Of a stretch of 64,000 nt of DNA, positions 56,851 to 64,000 are shown in pieces (within the stretch, counting starts at the first letter, position 1; each line of letters begins with the position of its first letter). Both the position numbers and the translations under genes were made by a program. The DNA is taken from contig CP107049.1 in assembly GCA_025736915.1 (NCBI GenBank), forward strand, positions 1,612,001-1,676,000. Direction: 5' to 3'. Source of the DNA: Acinetobacter nosocomialis. GTDB taxonomy: Bacteria; Pseudomonadota; Gammaproteobacteria; Pseudomonadales; Moraxellaceae. The notes under the pieces were generated by a model. The model was not told where the DNA came from and ran no database searches. It saw only the letters and a list, made by a program, of their open reading frames with translations.

Positions 56851-58683
56851 TTACCTGCGAGTAGGATTCTGTGGAGTATTAAGTGGCTTATCAAGCGGTA
56901 CGTTCATTAAACGTAGCGACTCTTGCATAATACGAGCAAAAACTGGGGCAGCAACCAAACCACCGTAATAACGACCTTGTGGATTTTCCACAACCACAAT
57001 AACAGCTAAACGCGGATCACTGATTGGTGCAACACCGGCAAATAAAGCACGATATTCACTATTTGAGTAACCCTTACCATCAGCACGCAATTTATGAGCG
57101 GTACCTGTTTTACCACCTACTCGATAGCCTGGAATATTGGCTTGTGTCGCTGTACCACCCGGCATAGTCACTTGCTCAAGCATTAACAAGACTTGATCAG
57201 CAATTTTCGGATTAAGAACCTGCTCACCCTTAGGTGCCTGATCTAATTTATGCAAGCTTAATGGCATTTTTACGCCATGATTTGCAAGCATGGCATAGCC
57301 TTGAGCCAATTGAAGAATAGTTGCGTTTAGACCATAACCATAAGCCATAGTACCAATTTGAGAAGAGTTTAATTTACTTACAGGAAGTACTAAACCAGAA
57401 CTTTCCCCTGGGAACTTCACAGCAGAACGCTTACCAAAACCAACACGATTAAAGAAAGTCGGCAATGTCTCTTTTGGAAGTGATAATGCAATTTTTGCAG
57501 AACCCACGTTTGAAGACTTAATAATGACACCTGTTACGGTCAAAGTCCCGTAGTTATGGGTATCACGAATGGTATGCCAACCTAAACGCATTGAACCAGG
57601 TGAGGTATTTACAATGGTATTTGGTGTGTATTGACCTGTTTCTAAAGCAGCAGAAATTGTGAATGGCTTCATGGTTGAACCTGGCTCGAACATATCGATC
57701 GCACCACGGTTACGCATAGCATCTTTATTAGACAAGCCATTCTTATCATTCGGGTTATAAGATGGCCAACTGGTCATAGCCAAAATTTCACCCGTTTTAA
57801 CATCAACCGCAATAGCCGTTGCTGAACGTGCATTATTCGCGACACCAGCAGCCGTCAATTCACGGTACATAATGTACTGTAAGCGAGAGTCGATACTTAA
57901 AGTGATATTCTCACCCGGCTCACCCTCACGGATTACTTCAGAAACTTTTAAACGGTTACCGCGCTTATCACGAATAATTTTTTGTTCGCCATCTACACCG
58001 GAAAGTTGTTTATTCAACTGCATTTCCAAGCCTTCAACCCCCTGACCCTCACTGTTGGTCAAGCCAATAATTTGAGCATTTGGCTGTGGTTGCGGATAAT
58101 AACGTTTATAAGTTTTTTCTGCGTAGACCCCTTGGAAGTTACCTTTCATAATGAGGTCGGCTTGTTGCGGTGGAACTTCTTTTTTCAAAACCAAATAGCG
58201 AGAACGCGGACGTGCATTCATCTGTTTTTTAAGATCAGCGCGGTCAACACCGACCACATCGGCAAGCTCATCTAGGTTTAAATTTTTATCTGGTAACTGG
58301 CGTTTTAATTTACGATTTTTCGGATCTTGTTTTAGTTCAGCCGTAATTTGATCGTATAAATGTTTGGTTTCAAAATAATCACGTGGGTCCATCACAATTT
58401 TCATGATTGGACTACTAATCGCCAAAGGTACACCGTGACGATCACTAATCACACCACGCATGGCTTCTACACGTTCAGTACGCAAAATATTGGCATTGGC
58501 CTTATTTTGTAAAAAGTCCTTATTAATAATTTGAACGTAAAATGCACGTGCAATTAATACCACAAAACACAGGAGCACCACTGCCCAGAGCAGATAAAAC
58601 CGCCACATATCAAAGGCAAGACTTGGTTTTTCCGAAATAGACTGCTGTTTTTTTCGTGTTTGCTTTGTTCGCTTATCTACCAT
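56851..58683 (-). CDS. ftsI: Septal peptidoglycan transpeptidase PBP3
   Basis: A 610-residue division-specific class B PBP. Helix at about 29-49, then the pedestal domain (RGVISDRHGVPLA) and transpeptidase motifs STMK with catalytic Ser336, SSN near 390-392 and KTGT at 525-528. Positions linked to beta-lactam resistance in A. baumannii carry the usual residues here (His370, Ala515). It follows ftsL by 11 bp in the cluster. Confidence 0.97.
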   Translation of the reverse strand: MVDKRTKQTRKKQQSISEKPSLAFDMWRFYLLWAVVLLCFVVLIARAFYVQIINKDFLQNKANANILRTERVEAMRGVISDRHGVPLAISSPIMKIVMDPRDYFETKHLYDQITAELKQDPKNRKLKRQLPDKNLNLDELADVVGVDRADLKKQMNARPRSRYLVLKKEVPPQQADLIMKGNFQGVYAEKTYKRYYPQPQPNAQIIGLTNSEGQGVEGLEMQLNKQLSGVDGEQKIIRDKRGNRLKVSEVIREGEPGENITLSIDSRLQYIMYRELTAAGVANNARSATAIAVDVKTGEILAMTSWPSYNPNDKNGLSNKDAMRNRGAIDMFEPGSTMKPFTISAALETGQYTPNTIVNTSPGSMRLGWHTIRDTHNYGTLTVTGVIIKSSNVGSAKIALSLPKETLPTFFNRVGFGKRSAVKFPGESSGLVLPVSKLNSSQIGTMAYGYGLNATILQLAQGYAMLANHGVKMPLSLHKLDQAPKGEQVLNPKIADQVLLMLEQVTMPGGTATQANIPGYRVGGKTGTAHKLRADGKGYSNSEYRALFAGVAPISDPRLAVIVVVENPQGRYYGGLVAAPVFARIMQESLRLMNVPLDKPLNTPQNPTRR

Positions 58684-58694
58684 ACAGCAAGGCC

Positions 58695-59027
58695 TTACTT
58701 ATTTTGCTCTGAGGTCATCGGTAAAGAAATTACCACCGTTTCTGCAGCCGGTGGCGAAAACATTCGTAATTGTGTCACAGCACGCGTACCAATTTGAGCA
58801 GTCGCACCAAATGTTTGTTGCTCAATCAATAAACGTCCCCATTCAGCATTGAGGTCGTCACGTTCACGCATATAAGAGCTTAACTCTCTATAATCATGAC
58901 GGTATTCAAATACCTGTAATACCACCATCATGGCACTGATGAAAACCAATGCCACCATGACTGTATATATCACAACTTTTTTGACCACTTTATTTTCTGT
59001 GGTTTCGATTTCATCACTGCTTTTCAT
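58695..59027 (-). CDS. ftsL: Cell division protein FtsL
   Basis: A 110-residue bitopic membrane protein of the FtsQLB complex. Charged cytoplasmic N-terminus, one helix at about 18-38 (VVIYTVMVALVFISAMMVVLQV), and a periplasmic coiled coil containing REREDLNAEWGRLL-type sequence (YMRERDDLNAEWGRLLIEQ). Start codon and rsmH stop share a base (TAATG). Confidence 0.93.
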   Translation of the reverse strand: MKSSDEIETTENKVVKKVVIYTVMVALVFISAMMVVLQVFEYRHDYRELSSYMRERDDLNAEWGRLLIEQQTFGATAQIGTRAVTQLRMFSPPAAETVVISLPMTSEQNK

Positions 59028-59950
59028 TACGCGCCTTTTTGTTCCAAGCGTTCAGCAACCCGAAGCCATGCACTACGTGAACGTGGGTTCGCTTTTACTT
59101 CTTCTTCACTCGCACGAACCCGTGAAATTTTCTTTAATCTTCTGGTATCAACTTGTTGTTGAGGCATGCCCCAACCAGAGTCCTCAGCAAGCGTTGATTC
59201 TTTTTGAATAAACTGTTTGATCAACCGGTCTTCAAGCGAATGGAAGCTGATCACAGACAAACGTCCTTTTGGTTTAAGCAAGTCTACAGCTTGCGGCAAA
59301 AACACTTCAATATCATCTAGTTCTTTGTTAATAGCAATACGAATTGCCTGAAAAGTACGCGTAGCCGGATGCTTATGTTTTTCCCATTTTGGATGGGCTG
59401 TTTTTACAAGTTCAGCCAATTGTGCTGTCGTATCTAATTTTCCAGCCTGTTTAATTGCTTTAGCAATACGTCGACTATATCGTTCTTCACCATATTGATA
59501 AATGATATTCGCCAACTGCTCCTCTTCAATTTCAAGCAACCACTCGGCAGCCGTCAATCCTTTAGAGTTATCCATACGCATGTCCAAAGGACCATCTTGC
59601 ATAAAACTAAAGCCGCGTTCAGCTTGATCTAATTGAGGAGAAGACACACCTAAGTCTGCCATAATTCCATCGACACTTTGCACCCCAATTTCCTGCATTT
59701 TTTCTTTAATTTCAGCAAAACTTGCATGAATAATGGTAAATCTTGGGTCTTCTTGTGCTAAAGCAGCCGCAACTTCCAGAGCTTGAGGGTCTTTATCAAA
59801 GGCATATACTCGAGCATTTTCATCGAGTTTAGACAATAATAAGCGCGTATGCCCGCCTCGTCCAAAGGTTGCATCGATATACACCCCAGTTGTGCGATCT
59901 GCCAATAAGCTTTCAACGGTCTCAAAAAGTAAGACAGAAATATGCGACAT
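59027..59950 (-). CDS. rsmH: 16S rRNA (cytosine1402-N4)-methyltransferase
   Basis: A 307-residue SAM-dependent enzyme methylating N4 of C1402 in the 30S decoding centre. Motifs: DATFGRGGHTRLLLS (SAM), DGIMADLGVSSPQLDQAERGFSF, PLDMRMD, and C-terminal VISFHSLEDRLIKQF. It is the first gene of the cluster; mraZ, which often precedes it, is absent. The promoter should be in 59951-60082. Confidence 0.96.
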   Translation of the reverse strand: MSHISVLLFETVESLLADRTTGVYIDATFGRGGHTRLLLSKLDENARVYAFDKDPQALEVAAALAQEDPRFTIIHASFAEIKEKMQEIGVQSVDGIMADLGVSSPQLDQAERGFSFMQDGPLDMRMDNSKGLTAAEWLLEIEEEQLANIIYQYGEERYSRRIAKAIKQAGKLDTTAQLAELVKTAHPKWEKHKHPATRTFQAIRIAINKELDDIEVFLPQAVDLLKPKGRLSVISFHSLEDRLIKQFIQKESTLAEDSGWGMPQQQVDTRRLKKISRVRASEEEVKANPRSRSAWLRVAERLEQKGA

Positions 59951-60082
59951 AGGAGTTAAATCATAGCGTAAAAATGTAACTGCACATTATCACCTTGTTT
60001 ATGATGAACACCAAACGGCTTTTTGTAGGAAAATATTAATTTTTCATAGAGAAAACCGTTTTCTTTGCATTTTTTAAGCAAA

Positions 60083-60122
60083 ATAAAAAAGCAAGCTCAC
60101 CTTTCCAGGTTCACTTGCTTCA
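60083..60122 (-). terminator. Terminator of the sulfate-binding protein gene
   Basis: Outer arms AAGCAAG/CTTGCTT and inner arms ACCT/AGGT, followed by TTTTTTATTTTG on the minus strand, about 57 bp past the gene's stop. Confidence 0.8.
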
Positions 60123-60176
60123 ATATTAAAAGTTTAAGTAATTTTTAAACGGCTACTCTAGCTATATTTATCTTTA

Positions 60177-61175
60177 CTATTTCCCTTCATAAATCTGATC
60201 GAAGATGGCTCCATTGGCAAAGTGAGTTTGCTGAGCTTTTGCCCACCCACCAAAAACATCATTAATCGTAAATAATTTAATTTTTGGAAATTGTGCTGCA
60301 TATTTTGCAGCGACCTGAGGATTACGTGGTCGGAAGTAATGTTTAGCGGCCAACTCTTGTCCTAAAGGTGAATATAAAAAGTTAAGATAGCCTTTTGCTA
60401 AAGTACGGTTACCGTCCTTGTCGACTGTTTTATCTACAATCGCAACAGAAGGCTCTGCCAAAATTGAAATGGATGGATAAACAATTTCATATTTATCTTT
60501 ATCAAGCCCTTTAGTTGCCAATAGTGCTTCATTCTCCCAAGAGAGTAGAACATCTCCAATTCCGCGCTCAGCAAATGTAGTCAGCGAACCACGTGCCCCA
60601 GAATCTAACACTTTGACATTATGATAAAGTTTTTTAACCAGCTCTTTTGCTTTGGCATCATTTCCACCTGGCTGTTTTAAAGCATATCCCCATGCAGAAA
60701 GATAAATCCAGCGCGGTGCTCCACCTGTTTTCGGATTAGGCGTAATAATTTCAACACCAGGTTTAGTTAAGTCATTCCAATCACGAATATTCTTTGGATT
60801 ACCTTTCCTAACCAGAAAAACAACTGTAGATGTATAAGGTGCCGAGTTATTAGGAAACTCTTTTTGCCAGTTCGGTTGGATATATCCGGCTTTAACAATT
60901 TCATCGATATCATTCGCTAAAGCCAAGGTCACCACATCTGCTTGAAGGCCTGTCGCTACAGCTCGAGCCTGTTTCCCAGAGCCACCATGGGATTGTTTAA
61001 AATCAACGTCCTGACCTGTACGTTGCTTCCAGAATTTTCCAAAAGCCTGATTATATTCTTGATAAAATTCACGGGTTGGATCATAAGAAACATTTAAAAA
61101 TGTAGTCGCAGCCTGTACTGCACTTACGGCTAACCCCATATATGTAGCGACCGCAATTATTGCTATTCTTTTCAT
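60177..61175 (-). CDS. sbp: Periplasmic sulfate/thiosulfate-binding protein
   Basis: A 332-residue periplasmic binding protein of the Sbp/CysP family. Signal peptide about 1-22 (ending VQAA). Signature segments: [16 protein letters not shown] at the mature N-terminus, [48 protein letters not shown] and [12 protein letters not shown], the conserved anion-binding loops. It should deliver sulfate or thiosulfate to a CysTWA-type ABC transporter, but no permease or ATPase gene lies nearby, so it works with components encoded elsewhere. Sbp and CysP cannot be told apart here. Confidence 0.9.
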   Translation of the reverse strand: MKRIAIIAVATYMGLAVSAVQAATTFLNVSYDPTREFYQEYNQAFGKFWKQRTGQDVDFKQSHGGSGKQARAVATGLQADVVTLALANDIDEIVKAGYIQPNWQKEFPNNSAPYTSTVVFLVRKGNPKNIRDWNDLTKPGVEIITPNPKTGGAPRWIYLSAWGYALKQPGGNDAKAKELVKKLYHNVKVLDSGARGSLTTFAERGIGDVLLSWENEALLATKGLDKDKYEIVYPSISILAEPSVAIVDKTVDKDGNRTLAKGYLNFLYSPLGQELAAKHYFRPRNPQVAAKYAAQFPKIKLFTINDVFGGWAKAQQTHFANGAIFDQIYEGK

Positions 61176-61576
61176 TTATAAAAACCAATTTCATTTTTAA
61201 ACTATACTATATTTTTATGTTTTCATTTTTCCATCAAATACTTATAACAATTCAAGGTTTACTAATCACTTTAAACGATATAAATTTTGCTTAGTTTTTA
61301 TTCATAATTTCGAAAAGTTTTGTAATTATTCTTATAGTTTATTTATAGTCTTCACTTTATCTACACATTAATTTGTTAAATAATGAGACGTAATGGATAC
61401 AGATAGGCTACATTTAAAAGATACCAAGGTGAAATAAAGGTGTTTTTTGTAAAAAGTGTGACATAGTTCTACTTTTTTATTAAAATTTATGTTTGAATCG
61501 TAGCGTTACCGTAATTTTACATTTGGTTAAACTCAAAAAATAGACGAAATGTACGTACTGAGGGGATGAGTAAAAA
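61176..61576. promoter_or_regulatory. Divergent AT-rich intergenic region
   Basis: 401 bp between the sulfate-binding protein gene and the small exported protein gene. It is very AT-rich, presumably with promoters for both. I see no clear inverted repeat, RNA gene or convincing pair of promoter boxes. Just before the second gene, AGGGG is followed by a four-codon ATG-AGT-AAA-AAA-TGA whose end overlaps the start ATG at 61577. Confidence 0.5.
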
Positions 61577-61876
61577 ATGAAAACTAAGTATGGAAAAGCT
61601 TTGAGTTTGGGTTTGGTGCTCAGTTTTGCATCACAATTATCTGTTGCCGCAGCACTCAAAGATACACCGAGCAAAAGCGTTTCGGACCGTCAGTCTTCGC
61701 TTATTGAAAAAGCGCTAGACCAACAAAAACGCAATACTATAGCCTTACCATCTACAGATGATGAGCTAAAAGTACTTAACACTATTCGTGTGACACCTAC
61801 TCAAAATTTTCTTGCTGCACAGCATGAACGTTTTTCACGTTTTGTTCAGGCAATCTTCCAGCCACATACTTCTTAA
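61577..61876 (+). CDS. Small exported protein of unknown function
   Basis: A 99-residue protein with a Sec signal peptide (about 1-25: basic MKTKYGK, hydrophobic LSLGLVLSF, ending SVAAA). The mature part of about 74 residues is polar and probably helical, with no cysteine and no motif I recognise; it ends in an FSRFVQAIF amphipathic stretch that might touch membrane. ATG 61577 is the only start that keeps the signal peptide. It is monocistronic with its own terminator. No function is assigned. Confidence 0.72.
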   Translation: MKTKYGKALSLGLVLSFASQLSVAAALKDTPSKSVSDRQSSLIEKALDQQKRNTIALPSTDDELKVLNTIRVTPTQNFLAAQHERFSRFVQAIFQPHTS

Positions 61877-61877
61877 T

Positions 61878-61906
61878 ATTTGAAACGGCCCCTCATCGTT
61901 TCAAAT
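61878..61906. repeat. 10-bp perfect inverted repeat after the small exported protein gene
   Basis: ATTTGAAACG/CGTTTCAAAT with a 9-nt loop, 2 bp past the stop codon and just before the terminator. It has no T-tract of its own; possibly a 3' mRNA-stabilising hairpin. Confidence 0.5.
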
Positions 61907-61907
61907 T

Positions 61908-61954
61908 AAGCCCAGTCTGCCGTTAAATAAAAACGTCAGAATACTGGGCTTTTT
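61908..61954 (+). terminator. Terminator before gltX
   Basis: AAGCCCAGT/ACTGGGCTT arms enclosing a partly paired middle, followed by TTTT. It ends the small exported protein transcript. Confidence 0.85.
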
Positions 61955-61957
61955 CGT

Positions 61958-61963
61958 TATAAT
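61958..61963 (+). promoter_or_regulatory. Probable gltX -10 box
   Basis: TATAAT directly after the upstream terminator, 30 bp before the gltX ATG. The -35 region 17 bp upstream (GTCAGA) is a poor match, so this is tentative. Confidence 0.5.
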
Positions 61964-61993
61964 AGTTTCAATTTTTATTTTGACCCATTATCT

Positions 61994-63502
61994 ATGAAAG
62001 TTCGTACTCGTATTGCACCTTCTCCTACTGGTTTCCCTCATGTTGGTACTGCCTACATTGCCTTATTCAACATGTGTTTTGCGAAACAACATGGCGGGGA
62101 ATTTATTTTAAGAATTGAAGATACAGACCAACTTCGCTCTACACCAGAATCTGAAAAAATGATTTTAGATTCATTACGTTGGTTAGGTTTAAACTGGTCT
62201 GAAGGTCCAGATGTAGGTGGCCCTAATGCACCTTATCGCCAATCAGAACGTATGGGAATTTATAAGCAATACGCGTTAGAACTTGTTGAAAAAGGTCATG
62301 CTTTTTACTGTTTCGCGACAGCAGAAGAACTAGATCAAATGCGTGCCGAGCAGCAAGCACGTGGTGAAACGCCAAAATATGATGGTCGTGGTTTAAAGCT
62401 TTCTCAAGAAGAAGTTACTCGCCGTCTCGAAGCGGGTGAACCTCATGTCATTCGTATGAAAGTGCCAGAAGAAGGCGTATGTAAATTTAATGACTTATTG
62501 CGTGGGGAAGTAGAAATTCCTTGGGCACAAGTCGACATGCAAGTCCTTCTTAAAACAGATGGTTTGCCAACTTACCATTTAGCCAATGTAGTTGATGACC
62601 ATTTAATGGAAATCACTCATGTATTACGTGGTGAAGAATGGCTTCCATCTGCACCAAAACATCAGTTGCTTTACCAATACTTTGGTTGGGAAATGCCAAC
62701 ACTTTGCCACATGCCATTGTTACGTAATCCAGATAAATCGAAGTTATCTAAACGTAAAAACCCAACATCAATTAACTACTACCGCGATATCGGCGTTCTG
62801 CCAGAAGCCTTACTCAACTATTTAGGCCGTATGGGCTGGTCAATGCCAGATGAGCGTGAAGTATTTACCCTGCAAGACATGATGGATCACTTTGATATTC
62901 AACGTGTATCTTTAGGCGGTCCAATTTTTGATGTCGAAAAACTCAATTGGTTAAATGGTCAATGGATTAAAGGCTTAACACCAGGCCAACTATTAGACCG
63001 ATTACTTACTTGGAAAAGTGATCGCAGCACTTTAGAAGACATTGCTGCCGCTATTCAACCACGTATTAATTTACTTTCTGAAGCTGTGAATTGGGCTGGT
63101 TTTTACTTTAACCATATGCCACAAATTACAGCCGAAATGTTTGAAAGTAAAAAATTGACTCAAGAACAAGTTCGTCAAAGCTTACAATTTGCAATTTGGC
63201 GTCTTGAAGGTCAATTTACTTGGAATAATGACACGGTTAGCCAAACCTTAATGGACTTGGCAAATCAGATGGGCATTAAATTACGTGACTTTATGCCAGC
63301 GTTCTTTATTGCAATTGCTGGTTCAACCAGCTCAACACCAGTGATGCAATCGATGGTTACGATTGGCCCTGATTTAACCTTTGCTCGTTTACGACATGCA
63401 TTAGAAATTGTAGGTGCACCGAGCAAAAAAGAAGTAAAAATCTGGGAAAAGCTCAATGAAAGCTTAAAACTGCCGAAAAATGAAGCAACTAGCGAAGCTT
63501 AA
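61994..63502 (+). CDS. gltX: Glutamyl-tRNA synthetase
   Basis: Charges tRNA-Glu with glutamate. The 502 residues carry the class I signatures in HVGTA (HIGH motif, [15 protein letters not shown]) and KLSKR (KMSKS motif, about residue 252), plus FILRIEDTD. The anticodon-binding C-terminal domain is helical. It is followed by tRNA-Ala and tRNA-Glu genes, so the enzyme and one of its substrates are neighbours, as in pseudomonads. Confidence 0.97.
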   Translation: MKVRTRIAPSPTGFPHVGTAYIALFNMCFAKQHGGEFILRIEDTDQLRSTPESEKMILDSLRWLGLNWSEGPDVGGPNAPYRQSERMGIYKQYALELVEKGHAFYCFATAEELDQMRAEQQARGETPKYDGRGLKLSQEEVTRRLEAGEPHVIRMKVPEEGVCKFNDLLRGEVEIPWAQVDMQVLLKTDGLPTYHLANVVDDHLMEITHVLRGEEWLPSAPKHQLLYQYFGWEMPTLCHMPLLRNPDKSKLSKRKNPTSINYYRDIGVLPEALLNYLGRMGWSMPDEREVFTLQDMMDHFDIQRVSLGGPIFDVEKLNWLNGQWIKGLTPGQLLDRLLTWKSDRSTLEDIAAAIQPRINLLSEAVNWAGFYFNHMPQITAEMFESKKLTQEQVRQSLQFAIWRLEGQFTWNNDTVSQTLMDLANQMGIKLRDFMPAFFIAIAGSTSSTPVMQSMVTIGPDLTFARLRHALEIVGAPSKKEVKIWEKLNESLKLPKNEATSEA

Positions 63503-63514
63503 TTCATTTTTTTG

Positions 63515-63543
63515 TTGACGTGTGAGCGCATTCACCCTAATAT
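63515..63543 (+). promoter_or_regulatory. Sigma-70 promoter of the tRNA-Ala/tRNA-Glu genes
   Basis: TTGACG (63515-63520), 17-bp spacer, TAATAT (63538-63543). The start site would be near 63550 after a GC-rich TGCGCTC discriminator, typical of stringently controlled stable-RNA promoters. Confidence 0.75.
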
Positions 63544-63554
63544 TGCGCTCACAC
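63520..63554. repeat. 11-bp inverted repeat embracing the tRNA promoter -10 region
   Basis: GTGTGAGCGCA (63520-63530) and TGCGCTCACAC (63544-63554) are perfect complements 13 nt apart. One arm lies in the spacer, the other covers discriminator and start site. Confidence 0.65.
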
Positions 63555-63559
63555 AAACT

Positions 63560-63635
63560 GGGGCCATAGCTCAGTTGGTAGAGCGCTACAATGGCATTGT
63601 AGAGGTCAGCGGTTCGATCCCGCTTGGCTCCACCA
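63560..63635 (+). tRNA. tRNA-Ala (GGC)
   Basis: 76 nt with encoded CCA. Acceptor stem GGGGCCA/TGGCTCC, D-arm with AGCTCAGTTGGTAGAGC, anticodon stem CTACA/TGTAG around loop ATGGCAT (anticodon GGC), T-loop GGTTCGATCC. Confidence 0.97.
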
Positions 63636-63660
63636 AGATCCTTTGTGTTTGCCTCATCAA

Positions 63661-63736
63661 GTCCCTATCGTCTAGAGGCCTAGGACATCGCCCTTTCACG
63701 GCGGTAACCGGGGTTCGAATCCCCGTAGGGACGCCA
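63661..63736 (+). tRNA. tRNA-Glu (TTC)
   Basis: 76 nt with encoded CCA. Acceptor GTCCCTA/TAGGGAC, anticodon loop CTTTCAC (anticodon TTC), T-arm CCGGGGTTCGAATCCCCG. It lies 25 bp after tRNA-Ala and is probably on the same precursor. Confidence 0.97.
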
Positions 63737-63819
63737 TTTTCTATTAGAAAAATTCATTTTAAAGACTCTTTCGTCACCTTCCTGTCTATTCTTTGACACC
63801 TTCTTGATTGCACATTTGT

Positions 63820-63837
63820 CTATTTTATCTAAAATAG
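63820..63837. repeat. 18-bp near-palindrome upstream of the permease gene
   Basis: CTATTTTA-tc-TAAAATAG, perfect 8-bp arms, 34 bp before the permease start codon. A candidate operator; alternatively a weak terminator for the tRNA transcript, although no T-tract follows. Confidence 0.45.
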
Positions 63838-63871
63838 CGTCTTTCTCAAATTCTCTCAATGTGTATGTAAT

Positions 63872-64000
63872 ATGCAGCCATCTGACAATCAACTAGATGC
63901 TCAGCATCAGAACAGTACTGCACCTTTAAAAAGAGCCATGAGTACTCGCCACCTTGTGATGTTATCGCTCGGGGGAGCAATCGGTACTGGTTTATTTTTG
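63872..64000 (+). CDS. Amino acid permease (APC superfamily), 5' part
   Basis: The first 43 codons before the window ends. After a polar N-terminus, the sequence [25 protein letters not shown] is the characteristic start of amino acid:proton symporters of the AAT/YAT type (LysP, AroP, GabP and relatives), with GGAIGTGLF forming the unwound first helix of the substrate site. The substrate cannot be told from this part. ATG 63872 has no strong ribosome-binding sequence. Confidence 0.85.
   Translation, partial: MQPSDNQLDAQHQNSTAPLKRAMSTRHLVMLSLGGAIGTGLFL

Noticed and set aside
56851-58683. Beta-lactam resistance mutations in PBP3
   Set aside because: The positions usually discussed (His370, Ala515) carry the common residues, so nothing supports a resistance allele.
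63520-63554. Inverted repeat as a lac-type operator
   Set aside because: The half-sites resemble the ideal lac operator halves, but they are 13 bp apart rather than adjacent, and no LacI-family gene or sugar operon is nearby.
63512-63796. A 94-codon open frame covering both tRNA genes
   Set aside because: It is read across two well-formed tRNAs and their promoter, so translation is not credible.

Overview
The window is chromosomal DNA from an Acinetobacter, most likely the A. calcoaceticus-baumannii complex. Supporting points are the low-GC coding style, lipase chaperone encoded upstream of lipase, minor pilins and PilY1 laid out like comB-pilX-comC-comE-comF, a PBP3 with its STMK serine at residue 336, and a SpoT whose synthetase half is degenerate. 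Coding density is high. I saw no insertion sequence, integrase, prophage or CRISPR array. One small accessory insertion is present.

Layout. 1-5.4 kb: the end of an ABM-type monooxygenase, a small lipoprotein, an AT-rich AbiH-family abortive-infection gene, then a D-2-hydroxyglutarate dehydrogenase-like flavoprotein divergent from serA. The AbiH segment is bounded by 23-bp direct repeats that copy the 3' end of the flavoprotein gene, an attachment-site-like arrangement, and is the clearest accessory feature. 5.4-9.7 kb: two tandem EamA exporters, a hemerythrin, a TSUP permease and truB. 9.8-14.2 kb: lipase chaperone and lipase, facing rpsP-rimM-trmD-rplS. 14.3-21.7 kb: a seven-gene type IV pilus minor pilin/PilY1 operon. 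21.9-27.9 kb: ispH, gmk-rpoZ-spoT-ridA, and bfd-bfr with a Fur-box-like site; this Bfr lacks most ferroxidase ligands. 27.9-30.9 kb: major pilin, TfpX/TfpZ-type accessory protein and PglL-type glycosyltransferase, behind a sigma-54 promoter with TGTC motifs upstream. 31.2-34.5 kb: LemA-TPM-TPM and a diiron-type hydrolase. 34.7-43.7 kb: gltBD, with a consensus sigma-54 promoter and NtrC-like sites, then a SPOR protein, aroB and aroK. 43.7-51.6 kb: pilMNOPQ divergent from PBP1a. 51.6-60 kb: rlmA, an unrecognised small gene, and the first part of the division/cell-wall cluster (rsmH-ftsL-ftsI-murE-murF-mraY). 60-64 kb: a lone sulfate-binding protein, a small exported protein, gltX, tRNA-Ala(GGC), tRNA-Glu(TTC) and the start of an amino acid permease.

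Together, three blocks build and decorate a type IV pilus that also serves natural transformation: machine (pilMNOPQ), filament (pilin, accessory protein, glycosylation) and priming or tip complex (minor pilins, PilY1). Two blocks handle nitrogen and amino acid metabolism (serA with its D-2HG partner; gltBD with aroKB). Others cover cell wall synthesis and division, and iron storage and release. No wholly new multi-gene system was evident. The best leads are the repeat-flanked AbiH cargo, the ferroxidase-deficient bacterioferritin, the probable sigma-54/NtrC control of gltBD, the pilin-TfpZ-PglL combination, and several perfect palindromes at promoters.
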